Assembly: GCA_031081585.1 (NCBI GenBank)
Contig: JAVHLY010000026.1
Location: 1-43,564, forward strand
DNA length: 43,564 nucleotides
Origin: Armatimonadota bacterium
GTDB lineage: Bacteria; Sysuimicrobiota; Sysuimicrobiia; Sysuimicrobiales; Humicultoraceae
Reading direction: 5' to 3'
How positions within the stretch are numbered: the first letter of the stretch is position 1; each line of letters opens with the position of its first letter. The notes under the pieces are model-generated. The model was not told the origin of the DNA. It made no database searches and was given only the letters and a program-made list of their open reading frames with translations. A program made the translations under genes and the position numbers. Shown piece after piece: positions 7,170 to 14,584 of this stretch.

Positions 7170-9206
7170 CTAGATCACCGGCGGACGGAGGAGCGCCCGG
7201 CGGGCCGCGCGCGCCGTCTGCCGGACGTGCTCGTGGGGCAGGCCCTCGAGCTGCAACAGGGCCTCCGCCGCCTGGAGGATGATGCGCTGCAGGTCCCCCT
7301 CCTCCACGTCGAGCGCCTGCACCAGCGGCACCCACTCCGCCCCACCGGCCCAGGCCTCCGCGGCGGCGGCCCGGCGTTCAGCGGGCGAGGCCAGGGCACG
7401 GCGGCGCCGGCGGTCCCACTCCTGCCGGAACTCCTCCTCGACAGGGTTGGGCTCCAGCCCGAACTCCGCCTCCAGGCGCGCCAGCCGGCGGACGAGTGAA
7501 GCCAGGCCGCCGAGGCGCACCCGCTCCCCCCCTGCGCGGGGTGGACGCTCCGAGCCCAGCGCCGCGGCCATGCCGGCCAGGCGCGGCGGCTGTGCCGGCA
7601 CGCCGTCGCGGCGGACCACCTCGGCCAGCACCAGCACCCGGGGATGGCGCAGCTCGGCGGCCCACCGCCCGTCCTCGGTGAGGCGAGCCTCCTCGTCGAG
7701 GTAGCCCAGCGCCTGCAGCAGCGCCGCCCGCAGCAGGAAGGTCTGGGTGAGCGGGTCGCGCGCGCGCTCGAAGGCGCGGGCAGCCGCACCTCGCGGCAAC
7801 CGCAGGCGGCGCCGCTGCCGCCCGGAGAGTTCACCCCCGCTCCACCCGAACCGTTCCGCCTCGTAGGCGGCCAGGGAGCGCGCCAGCTCGTCCAGCGCCT
7901 GCGCCAGCGTGCGCCGGCGCAAGAGGTTGAGGACCTGGGTGTAGCCGGGGCGGAAGGCCGAGCGCACCGGCTCGACCTCGGCCCCGGCCAGGGCGAGGCC
8001 CATCAGCGCTTCCGCCCGCGTCGAGGCCGGCAGGACCACCACGCCCACGCGGTCCCGCCCCCGGCGCCCGGCGCGCCCGGTCATCTGGTGGAACTCCGTG
8101 GCGCTCAGGTCGACGCGCCCCTCCGGGCTCTGCCGCGCCAGCGTCGTCAAGACCACCGTGCGCGCGGGCACGTCCAGCCCGCTGGCCAGCGTCGTGGTGG
8201 CGGCCACCGCCCGCACCAGGCCGCGGTCGAGCAGCTCCTCCACGACCAGGCGCCAGGCGGTGAGGTGCCCGGCATGGTGCGGCGCGACGCCCCCGCGGAC
8301 CAAGGCCGTGCGGAAGCGGTGCCCCGCCAGGTAGGGAAAGCGCTGCGCCCACCGGGTGAAGGCCTCGCGCCGCGCCTCCTCCCCGGGGCCGCGTACGCCG
8401 GTCAGCTCGCGCACCGCCTCGTCGCATTCCCGGCGAGACGGGAAGAAGAGGATGGCCGGGAGCAGACTGGCGGCGTCCAGCTCGCGCATCAGGGTCAGCA
8501 GCCACCCCGGACGCCGCTCCCCGCCGCGCACCCGCCCGGCCAGGTCCTGCGGCAGCAGGTGCCCGCGGGCGTCCATCAGCACCAGGCGCAGCGGGACCGG
8601 CCGCTGCGTCTCGCTCACCACGGCAGGCCGCCGCCCGCGCACCCGGGCGAGCCAGTCGGCCAGCACGTCCACGTTGGGCATCGTGGCCGACAGGAGCAGC
8701 AGGTGGGTGAGCGGGGGGGCCAGCAGGACGATCTCCTCCCAGGCCATGCCGCGCTCGGGGTCGCCCAGGTAGTGGGCCTCGTCCAGGACGGCCAGGTCGA
8801 CGTGCAGCGCGCCGTCGTAGAGCGCGTTGCGCAGGATCTCGGTGGTGGCCACCACCACGGGGGCGCGCGGGCGGATGCGCCGCTCGCCGGTGAGCAGCCC
8901 CACCCGGTCCTCCCCGAAGAGGGCCTGGAAGCGCAGGAACTTCTGGTTGGAGAGCGCCTTGAGCGGGGTGGTGTACCAGGCGGTGCCCTCGCGCTCCAGG
9001 AGCTCGGCGATGGCCCGCTCGGCGATCCACGTCTTGCCGCTGCCGGTGGGCGCCGAGACCAGCACGTCGCCCCGGCGCACCGCCTCCAGCGCGTCCACCT
9101 GGAAGCGCGCGGGGACGAAGGGGCCCGGGGGGACCTCGCCGACCTCGCGCAGGACGGGCTCGAGGCCGGGGTGGAGGGTGACCTGGACCTGAGGGATGCC
9201 GGGCAT
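7170..9206 (-). CDS. Ski2-like DEAH-box RNA/DNA helicase
   Basis: A 678-residue superfamily 2 helicase. Walker A is APTGSGKT (52-59), the DEAH box is LDEAHYLGD (141-149), motif III is SAT (173-175) and motif VI is QMTGRAGRRG (374-383), the arrangement of the Ski2/Mtr4/HelY group. The C-terminal third is helical and Arg-rich, without a recognised accessory domain, and is shorter than actinobacterial HelY. The start ATG at 9206 has no Shine-Dalgarno but has a TACACT -10 element ending 7 bases upstream, which suggests a leaderless mRNA. It lies 111 bases upstream of the gasdermin gene on the same strand. It is probably an RNA-processing helicase, although helicases also occur beside defence genes. 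Confidence 0.93.
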   Translation of the reverse strand: MPGIPQVQVTLHPGLEPVLREVGEVPPGPFVPARFQVDALEAVRRGDVLVSAPTGSGKTWIAERAIAELLEREGTAWYTTPLKALSNQKFLRFQALFGEDRVGLLTGERRIRPRAPVVVATTEILRNALYDGALHVDLAVLDEAHYLGDPERGMAWEEIVLLAPPLTHLLLLSATMPNVDVLADWLARVRGRRPAVVSETQRPVPLRLVLMDARGHLLPQDLAGRVRGGERRPGWLLTLMRELDAASLLPAILFFPSRRECDEAVRELTGVRGPGEEARREAFTRWAQRFPYLAGHRFRTALVRGGVAPHHAGHLTAWRLVVEELLDRGLVRAVAATTTLASGLDVPARTVVLTTLARQSPEGRVDLSATEFHQMTGRAGRRGRDRVGVVVLPASTRAEALMGLALAGAEVEPVRSAFRPGYTQVLNLLRRRTLAQALDELARSLAAYEAERFGWSGGELSGRQRRRLRLPRGAAARAFERARDPLTQTFLLRAALLQALGYLDEEARLTEDGRWAAELRHPRVLVLAEVVRRDGVPAQPPRLAGMAAALGSERPPRAGGERVRLGGLASLVRRLARLEAEFGLEPNPVEEEFRQEWDRRRRRALASPAERRAAAAEAWAGGAEWVPLVQALDVEEGDLQRIILQAAEALLQLEGLPHEHVRQTARAARRALLRPPVI

Positions 9207-9210
9207 CCGT

Positions 9211-9219
9211 TATAGTGTA
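9211..9219. promoter_or_regulatory. overlapping divergent -10 elements for helicase and antitoxin genes
   Basis: On the plus strand TATAGT (9211-9216) ends 9 bases before the antitoxin ATG at 9226. On the minus strand TACACT (complement of 9214-9219) ends 7 bases before the helicase ATG at 9206. Only 19 bases separate the two start codons and neither has a Shine-Dalgarno, so both transcripts would be leaderless or nearly so. The two promoters cannot be occupied at once. Confidence 0.55.
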
Positions 9220-9225
9220 GTCACG

Positions 9226-9474
9226 ATGACCACCAAGTCGAGACAGGCAAAGTCGAGACGGGCAAGGCGGAGAGCGTCGTCGGCGCGAGAGCGCCCGGTG
9301 CGTCAGGTCCCGCACAGCGTGGGGGTGCGGGAAGCCCGCGCGCGGCTCAGTGAGCTGTTGCGCGACGTCCAGCAGGGCCGGGAGTGGACCATTACGATCC
9401 GCGGACGGGCGGTGGCGCGTCTCGCCCGGGTCCGCCGCCGGGAGACGCTCGACGAGTGGGTCGCGCGACTGTGA
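9226..9474 (+). CDS. Phd/YefM-family antitoxin-like protein, no toxin partner visible
   Basis: An 82-residue protein whose middle matches the Phd/YefM antitoxin core: VGVREARARLSELLRDVQQG followed by a beta hairpin ending in RGRAVARLARV. In this family the N-terminal domain binds DNA and a C-terminal tail neutralises a toxin. The N-terminal 25 residues are extra, very basic, and built from an imperfect 15-base tandem repeat (two Lys-Ser-Arg-x-Ala units). The C-terminal tail is short. The expected PIN or Doc toxin should begin within a few bases of 9474, but no intact frame follows, so this is an orphan. The start at 9226 is chosen because it follows the -10 element; an upstream ATG at 9196 would overlap the helicase gene. 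Confidence 0.8.
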   Translation: MTTKSRQAKSRRARRRASSARERPVRQVPHSVGVREARARLSELLRDVQQGREWTITIRGRAVARLARVRRRETLDEWVARL

Positions 9475-9672
9475 ACGTCACGACGCCCCTGACCGCTCTC
9501 GCTCCAAGGCGCTCCGTCACGAACACCGAACAGCACTGGGTCCGGACCGAGTGGCCGTGACGCACGGACGGCCGCAGCCTTTGGATGAGCAGCGCCTTCC
9601 GCCTTCTGACGGGCACCTCGCGGTTTCGAAACTCCAACGGCGAGACTCCCGGTCGCGTCGGTCCTCCGGCTC
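9475..9672. other. non-coding gap after the antitoxin gene
   Basis: These 198 bases separate the antitoxin stop from the end of the convergent dehydrogenase gene. All frames carry stops and show no toxin motif. It could be an eroded toxin gene, but no residue pattern supports that. Confidence 0.4.
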
Positions 9673-11223
9673 TCAGCGCCACTTGAGCGACGTCACCTTG
9701 GGCTGCAGGAAGTACAGCAGGTAGTCCGGGCCGCCGACTTTGGCGTCGGTGCCGCTCATATTGAAGCCGCCGAAGGGGTGCACCCCCACGAGCGCCCCGG
9801 TGGACTTGCGGTTAAGGTAGAGGTTGCCCACCATGAACTCCCGCCGCGCCCGGGCCAGCTTCTCCGGGTTGCGCGAGAAGACCGAGCCCGTCAGCCCGTA
9901 CTCGGTGGCGTTGGCGATGGCCAGGGCGTCGTCGAAGTCGCGGGCGCGGATCACCGCCACCACGGGCCCGAAGATCTCCTCCTGGGCGATGCGGGCCCGC
10001 GGGTCGACGTCGGCGAAGACCGTGGGCTGGATGAAGAACCCGTCGCCGTCGGCGGGCTCGCCCCCCGCCGCCAGGCGCCCCTCGCGCTTGCCGACGTCGA
10101 TGTAGCCGAGGATGGTGCGCATGGCGCGCTCGTTGATCACCGGTCCGACCGGGTAGTTGTCCTTCGCCGGCCCCACCTCCAGCGCCCGCACCTTCTCCAC
10201 GAAGCGCTCGAGGACGTCGCGGTAGACCGGCGCGGTGACCACCAGGCGCGAGCCGGCGGAGCACTTCTGCCCCTGGAAGCCGTAGCCGCTCGCCACCGCC
10301 GCCGTCACCGCTTCCTCCAGATCGGCCTCCTCGTCCACCACCACGGCGTTCTTGCCGCCCATCTCGCAGATGACCCGCTTGAGCCAGATCTGCCCGGGGG
10401 CCACCTTGGCCGCCTCCTGGTAGATGCGGATGCCCACCTCCTTGGACCCCGTGAAGGCCACCATGCGCACGCGCGGGTGGCGCACCAGCACGTCCCCCAC
10501 GTCGGCGCCGGACCCCGTGACGATGTTCAGCACGCCCGGCGGCAGGCCCGCCGCCTCCATGGCCTCGGCGAAGACGTAGGCGTTGGCCGGGGAGTCGCTG
10601 CTGGGCTTGAGCACCACGGTGTTGCCGGCGGCGATGGCCGCGGCGGCCATCCCCACCGGGATGGCCAGGGGGAAGTTCCAGGGCGGGATGACGCTGACGA
10701 CGCCGAGGGGCAGGTAGACGTACTCGCTGTACTCCTGCGGGTGGGGGACGGTGGGCTGGCCGCGGGCGTAGCGCAGGGCCTCGCGGGCGAACCACTCCAG
10801 GTGGTCGATGGTCTCCGCCACGTCGGCGTCGGCCTCGGCCCAGTTCTTGCCGACCTCGTACACCTGCCAGGCCGCCGCCACGTACTTCCGCCGGCGCAGG
10901 TGGTCGGCGGCGCGCAGGAGGATGGCCGCGCGCTCCTCGGCCGGTACCCGGCGCCAGGACTCGAAGGCCCGCTCCGCCGCCTCGATCGCCCGCTCCGCGT
11001 GCGCCGGGGTCCCCCGGGGGAAGACGCCGACGACCTCCTCCTTGCGCGAGGGGTTGATGGAGGTGAAGGTGCCGTCACCCTGGAGGCGCTCCCCGGCGAT
11101 GAGCAGGGGGAACTCCCGACCCAGCTCGCGCTGCACCTGGTCGAGCGCGGCGCGCATCGCGTTGCGGTGGGCGTCGGTGGAGAAGTCGGAGAAGGGCTCG
11201 TTGCGGAACTCGGGGAGCGCCAT
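9673..11223 (-). CDS. rocA: L-glutamate gamma-semialdehyde dehydrogenase (1-pyrroline-5-carboxylate dehydrogenase)
   Basis: A 516-residue aldehyde dehydrogenase of the stand-alone RocA/PruA length. It oxidises glutamate semialdehyde, formed by proline or arginine breakdown, to glutamate with NAD. The catalytic Cys is in GQKCSAGSR (C321) and the general-base Glu in CEMGGKNAVV (E287). The oxyanion Asn is in PPWNFPLAIP and the cofactor-site motif is FTGSKEVG. The start ATG at 11223 has GGAGGTGG just upstream; the frame continues to 11253 but without support. No proline dehydrogenase is visible next to it. Its leader overlaps the promoter of the divergent tRNA-Ser gene. Confidence 0.95.
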   Translation of the reverse strand: MALPEFRNEPFSDFSTDAHRNAMRAALDQVQRELGREFPLLIAGERLQGDGTFTSINPSRKEEVVGVFPRGTPAHAERAIEAAERAFESWRRVPAEERAAILLRAADHLRRRKYVAAAWQVYEVGKNWAEADADVAETIDHLEWFAREALRYARGQPTVPHPQEYSEYVYLPLGVVSVIPPWNFPLAIPVGMAAAAIAAGNTVVLKPSSDSPANAYVFAEAMEAAGLPPGVLNIVTGSGADVGDVLVRHPRVRMVAFTGSKEVGIRIYQEAAKVAPGQIWLKRVICEMGGKNAVVVDEEADLEEAVTAAVASGYGFQGQKCSAGSRLVVTAPVYRDVLERFVEKVRALEVGPAKDNYPVGPVINERAMRTILGYIDVGKREGRLAAGGEPADGDGFFIQPTVFADVDPRARIAQEEIFGPVVAVIRARDFDDALAIANATEYGLTGSVFSRNPEKLARARREFMVGNLYLNRKSTGALVGVHPFGGFNMSGTDAKVGGPDYLLYFLQPKVTSLKWR

Positions 11224-11253
11224 GGACCACCTCCGGGGCGTGTCGCCTTCCAT

Positions 11254-11259
11254 TATAAT
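11254..11259 (+). promoter_or_regulatory. -10 element of tRNA-Ser gene
   Basis: A perfect TATAAT lies 9 bases before the tRNA 5' end. No good -35 hexamer sits at the proper distance, so strength may come from the -10 alone. It lies in the leader of the divergent dehydrogenase gene. Confidence 0.7.
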
Positions 11260-11267
11260 CAGGCCCT

Positions 11268-11357
11268 GGAGAGGTGCCGGAGCGGATGAACGGGGCTGCC
11301 TTGAAAGCAGCTAGGGCGGAAACGCTCTCGTGGGTTCGAATCCCACCCTCTCCGCCA
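11268..11357 (+). tRNA. tRNA-Ser (anticodon TGA)
   Basis: A 90-base class II tRNA with encoded CCA. The acceptor arms GGAGAGG and CCTCTCC pair fully and the discriminator is G. The anticodon stem GCTGC/GCAGC encloses the loop CTTGAAA with anticodon TGA at 11302-11304. A long variable arm follows, as expected for serine, and the T arm is GTGGGTTCGAATCCCAC. The next protein gene begins about 34 bases later and may be cotranscribed. Confidence 0.97.
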
Positions 11358-11390
11358 GTCTCGCTCCCACCCCACCAGCTCTCTCCCCCG

Positions 11391-12419
11391 GTGGCCGCTC
11401 TCCCGGAGGACCTCCGCGACGATCCCCCGCGGCTCGCCGAGGCCTTGCGCGCCGAGATCCGCGCGACGACGCAGGGGCAGCCTGTGGTCGTGGCCTTCAG
11501 CGGCGGGCTCGACAGCACCACCGTCGCCGCCCTCGCCCGGGACGCCCTCGGCCCCGAGCGGGTCCTCCTGGTCACGGTGAACATGGGCGACTACGCCTAC
11601 CGGCGCGGCAACGCCATCGTGCTGGAGATGGCCGAGCGGCTGGGGCTGCGGCAGAAGTGCCTGCTGGGGCAGGTCATGCAGCACCGCATCCAGCGGAACG
11701 GCCCCGCCTGCAACCGGTGCACCCGCGAGATCAAGCTCGGCATGGTGCGGAAGGTGGCCATGGGGCGGCTGGTCCTCACCGGCTCCAATCGCAGCGACAC
11801 GTGGGGCCAGCGGGGGATGAAGGTCTGCAACGGGTACTACGCCCCCCTCCTCGACCTGGACAAGCCGCAGATCCGCGCCCTGGCCGACCACCTGGGGTTG
11901 CAGGTCCCGCGCATCGGCGAGCACCCCCGGCGGGAGGGGTGCAAGCTGAAGCACCTCCTCAAGCCGCTGGTGAACCCGGCCTACCACGGGCGGGCCGTGG
12001 CCGAGGCGAACGAGGTCCTGCTGGAGGGGCTGCGCCAGGCGGGGGTGAGCGTCGAGCTCGCCAACGTGAAGATCGTCGGTCCGCTGAGGCGCAACATCGG
12101 GCTAGTAAACCTGCGCCCCCTGCCTTCGCCCGAGGTGTGGGAGCGCCTGCGGACGGCGCTGGAGCGCATCCCGGTCCTCGACGAAGTGCACCTGGTGGAC
12201 GGGCCGGTGGAGTTGACGGTGCTGGCCGGTCCCGCCCTGGCCGGCGATCCGGCGGGGAGGGCCTGGGTGGCGCAGGGCCGCCTCGCGCCCGACTTCGCCT
12301 TCCCGGTCCGGGTGCGGTGGGTCCCGACCGCCAACCGCCGGCTCCAGACCTTCCAGGTGGTGGGGTGGCAGCCGCTGGGGGCCCAAGAGGAAACGACACC
12401 CCAGGGAGCCTCGTTTTAA
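11391..12419 (+). CDS. PP-loop ATP-pyrophosphatase family protein (ExsB/LarE/TtuA-like)
   Basis: A 342-residue protein with the PP-loop SGGLDS at about 37-42, typical of enzymes that adenylate a substrate before sulfur or nitrogen transfer. A following GPACNRCTREIK segment supplies a CxxC that could bind zinc or an Fe-S cluster or carry sulfur, and TGSNRSDTWGQ forms a second active-site loop. This resembles LarE/ExsB-type or tRNA-thiolation enzymes, but I cannot choose among them. The C-terminal 120 residues form a separate beta-rich region. The start is uncertain: GTG at 11391 lacks a clear ribosome site and the frame runs back through the tRNA; TTG at 11445 would be later but cuts close to the PP-loop. 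A strong hairpin follows the stop. Confidence 0.82.
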   Translation: MAALPEDLRDDPPRLAEALRAEIRATTQGQPVVVAFSGGLDSTTVAALARDALGPERVLLVTVNMGDYAYRRGNAIVLEMAERLGLRQKCLLGQVMQHRIQRNGPACNRCTREIKLGMVRKVAMGRLVLTGSNRSDTWGQRGMKVCNGYYAPLLDLDKPQIRALADHLGLQVPRIGEHPRREGCKLKHLLKPLVNPAYHGRAVAEANEVLLEGLRQAGVSVELANVKIVGPLRRNIGLVNLRPLPSPEVWERLRTALERIPVLDEVHLVDGPVELTVLAGPALAGDPAGRAWVAQGRLAPDFAFPVRVRWVPTANRRLQTFQVVGWQPLGAQEETTPQGASF

Positions 12420-12421
12420 GA

Positions 12422-12474
12422 CCATTTGCCGGGTGGCCAAGAGCCTAATTTTCGGCTTTTTACCGGGCAAATGG
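12422..12474 (+). terminator. nested hairpins, probable intrinsic terminator
   Basis: Outer arms CCATTTGCCGGGT (12422-12434) and ACCGGGCAAATGG (12462-12474) pair with one mismatch. Inside them AGCC/GGCT (12442-12445 with 12454-12457) forms a small stem followed at once by five T. The inner part alone looks like a rho-independent terminator for the PP-loop gene. Confidence 0.65.
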
Positions 12475-12479
12475 GCCTA

Positions 12480-12507
12480 TTGACAGCCGCCTGAACTATC
12501 ATTTAAG
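12480..12507 (+). promoter_or_regulatory. candidate promoter of the Hsp20 gene
   Basis: A perfect TTGACA (12480-12485) is followed after 16 bases by TTTAAG (12502-12507), a 4-of-6 match to the -10 consensus. It gives a leader of about 100 bases before the GTG start at 12614. No CIRCE element is present, so HrcA control is not indicated. Confidence 0.45.
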
Positions 12508-12607
12508 GTTTTTAGAGGAGGCAGGGGGAAAACCTTGACAGGACCTGCCTCCCAGATCAGGTTCTCACACCAGACTCTGCAAGGAGGTGGACTCTGCAAG
12601 GAGGTGG
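12505..12607 (+). promoter_or_regulatory. structured Hsp20 leader with competing hairpins and doubled Shine-Dalgarno
   Basis: Two mutually interfering helices can be drawn. AAGGTTTT (12505-12512) pairs with AAAACCTT (12529-12536); GGAGGCAGG (12517-12525) pairs with CCTGCCTCC (12544-12552). The CCTCC part of the second arm could instead cover either true GGAGG site. Those sites lie in two exact 17-base tandem copies of ACTCTGCAAGGAGGTGG (12574-12590, 12591-12607). Hsp20 genes in many bacteria carry RNA thermometers, so a temperature-sensing role is plausible but inferred. Confidence 0.45.
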
Positions 12608-12613
12608 GGGAGT

Positions 12614-13084
12614 GTGCTGCGCTGGGAGCGCTGGTCGCCGTTCGAGGAACTCTTCAACCTCCAGCGGGACATGGCGAACCTCTTCGCCAGGGCCTTTGGG
12701 GCGGAGCCCCTGGTCTCCTCCACCCGTTCCTGGACCCCGGCGGCAGAGGCGTTCTACCGGGACAACAGGCTGTACATCCGCGTGGCTCTGCCGGGCGTGG
12801 ACCCCAAGCACGTGGACCTCTCCGTCACCGGTAACACGCTGACCATCAAGGGCGAGCGGAAGCTCGAGTACGAGGTCCCGCGGGACGACTACGTCTTCGG
12901 CGAGTTCACCTACGGGCCGTTCGAGCGGACGATCACCCTCCCCTCGACTGTCCGCGCGGACGACATCCAGGCCCGGTACGTCCACGGGGTCCTCGAGATC
13001 ACCGCGCCGCTGGCGGAGCACGCCCTGCCCAGGAAGATCCAGGTGGAGGTGACGCCCGAGCCCGTGCTCACCACGGGGCGGTAG
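12614..13084 (+). CDS. hsp20: small heat-shock protein, Hsp20/alpha-crystallin family
   Basis: A 156-residue ATP-independent holdase chaperone. A 40-residue N-terminal arm (WSPFEELFNLQRDM) precedes the alpha-crystallin domain (about 42-133), which carries the family signature ARYVHGVLEI, and a short C-terminal extension. The extension lacks a clear IxI motif; KIQVEV is the nearest. GTG at 12614 is chosen because GGAGG at 12600-12604 lies 9 bases upstream. Another GTG at 12587 is formed by the duplicated leader segment and is less likely. It appears monocistronic, with a hairpin after the stop. Confidence 0.93.
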   Translation: MLRWERWSPFEELFNLQRDMANLFARAFGAEPLVSSTRSWTPAAEAFYRDNRLYIRVALPGVDPKHVDLSVTGNTLTIKGERKLEYEVPRDDYVFGEFTYGPFERTITLPSTVRADDIQARYVHGVLEITAPLAEHALPRKIQVEVTPEPVLTTGR

Positions 13085-13110
13085 GCCCTGGTCGGTCTGG
13101 AACACGTGGC

Positions 13111-13137
13111 GGGGTCGCGGTCGCAGGCCGCGGCCCC
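13111..13137 (+). terminator. GC-rich hairpin after the Hsp20 gene
   Basis: GGGGTCGCGG (13111-13120) and CCGCGGCCCC (13128-13137) pair over ten positions, with one wobble, around a 7-base loop. There is no T-run, so termination may be Rho-assisted or weak. Confidence 0.5.
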
Positions 13138-13300
13138 GTCGCGTTTCCCGGGGGCCCCCCGGGTGGCGTTCCTCGATGGATCCCGCCCCGCCTCCCGGTA
13201 GCGCCGTGCCCTCGGGTCGATGGCCTCCGGGGGAGGACTCCCGCACTCCGTCCCGAACCCGACCAGCGAGGCTGTCGTAGGGACAGCGGGAGGCTGTGTC

Positions 13301-14557
13301 ATGCGTCGCCGCGCCGTCGCACCCGTCGTCGCCCTGGCCCTGGCCGTGCTCGGTCTGGTCGGGCTCCCCGCCCGGGGCGCTCCTGCCGTCACCCTCGAGT
13401 TCTGGACGATCGCCCTCCAGCCGTTCTTCACCGACTACGTGAACGGGGTGGTCGCCGCCTACGAGCGGGCCCGTCCGGGTGTGAAGATCCGCTGGGTGGA
13501 CGTCCAGTTCGCGGCCATCGAGCAGAAGCTGCTCGCCTCGCTGGCCGGCGGGGTGGCGCCCGACGTCGTCAACCTGAACACCGAACTCTCCATCCGCCTG
13601 GCGGAGCAGGGGGTGCTGGTGGACATGGATGCCGCCGTCCCCGCGGCCGAGAAGGGCCGCTACTTCGAGGGACTGTGGGCGGCGGCGCGCTTCCGCGGCC
13701 GCACCTACGGCATCCCCTGGTACGTCACCCCCAACGTCCTGGCCTACAACGTGGCCCTCTACCGGCGGGCGGGGCTCAACCCCAACGACCCCCCGTCCAC
13801 CGAGGACGAGCTCATCGCCCACGCCCGCACCATCAAGGACCGGACGAAGGTCTACGGCTTCATGCCGAACGTGGACTCGATACGCCTCCTGCACCGCTTC
13901 CAGGAGAACGGCCTGCCCATCCTCAGCCCCGACGGGAAGCGGGCGGTCTTCAACTCCCCCGCCCACGTGGCCTACCTGGAGCGGTACGTGCAGCTCTTCA
14001 AGCAGGACTACTTCCCGGAGGACACCCTGCGCCGTGGCTACCTGGGCGCGACGGAGCGGTACAGCGCGGGGCAGCTGGGCATCCTGGTGACGGGCCCGCA
14101 GTTCCTGCTGCGGGTGAAGCAGGACAACCCCGAGGTGTACGCCCAGACGTTCGTGGCCCCGTACCCCAAGGGCAAGGCGCGGGTGATCCACCTGCCGACG
14201 ATGACAGTCTCCGTCCCCAAGGCCAGCAAGGCGCAGCGCGAGGCGGTGGACTTCGCCCTCTTCGTCACCAACGACCAGAACCAGCTCGAGTTCGCCCGGC
14301 AGGTGGTGATCCTGCCTTCCACCCGGGGTGCGGCGGCCCACCCCTTCTTCAAGCAGGGGGGCGCCACGCCTGAGGAGAAGGTTCGAAAGATCGCGGCCGC
14401 CGAACTCCCCCTGGCCCGCGACCTCACCGTGGTCGTGCCAAACGCCACCGAGCTCTACCGGGTCTTCCGCGAGGCGGTGGAGAGCGCGTTCTACGGGAAG
14501 ATGTCTCCCCGGGAGGCACTGGACTGGGCCGTCAAGCAGTGGAACGCCCGGCTGTAG
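13301..14557 (+). CDS. ABC sugar transporter substrate-binding protein (family 1)
   Basis: A 418-residue periplasmic binding protein. Residues 1-28 form a signal peptide (RRRAVAPVVALALAVLGLVG) without a lipobox Cys, so it is probably a soluble periplasmic protein, consistent with a diderm host. The mature start VTLEFWTIALQPFF, followed by a Tyr/Ala-rich helix and AGGVAPDVVNLN, is typical of MalE/UgpB-like family 1 proteins. The ATG at 13301 begins directly at the signal peptide. It opens the sugar cluster and is followed by a GH20 enzyme, an esterase and two MalF/MalG-type permeases, which identify the importer. The ligand is not readable; the GH20 neighbour suggests amino-sugar oligosaccharides. 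Confidence 0.93.
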   Translation: MRRRAVAPVVALALAVLGLVGLPARGAPAVTLEFWTIALQPFFTDYVNGVVAAYERARPGVKIRWVDVQFAAIEQKLLASLAGGVAPDVVNLNTELSIRLAEQGVLVDMDAAVPAAEKGRYFEGLWAAARFRGRTYGIPWYVTPNVLAYNVALYRRAGLNPNDPPSTEDELIAHARTIKDRTKVYGFMPNVDSIRLLHRFQENGLPILSPDGKRAVFNSPAHVAYLERYVQLFKQDYFPEDTLRRGYLGATERYSAGQLGILVTGPQFLLRVKQDNPEVYAQTFVAPYPKGKARVIHLPTMTVSVPKASKAQREAVDFALFVTNDQNQLEFARQVVILPSTRGAAAHPFFKQGGATPEEKVRKIAAAELPLARDLTVVVPNATELYRVFREAVESAFYGKMSPREALDWAVKQWNARL

Positions 14558-14584
14558 CGGCGTCGCACCTCCCCCGCACAGGTC

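Noticed and set aside
9475-9672. PIN or Doc toxin after the antitoxin gene
   Set aside because: No frame carries the acidic PIN residues or a Doc motif, and stops interrupt all frames.
11274-11390. Protein frame reading through the tRNA-Ser gene into the PP-loop gene
   Set aside because: The tRNA folds perfectly, and the residues it would encode have no family counterpart; a later start is used.
4881-12607. CRISPR-like repeats
   Set aside because: The only repeats seen are two-copy tandem units without spacers.
12480-12613. CIRCE operator for the Hsp20 gene
   Set aside because: No TTAGCACTC / GAGTGCTAA pair is present.
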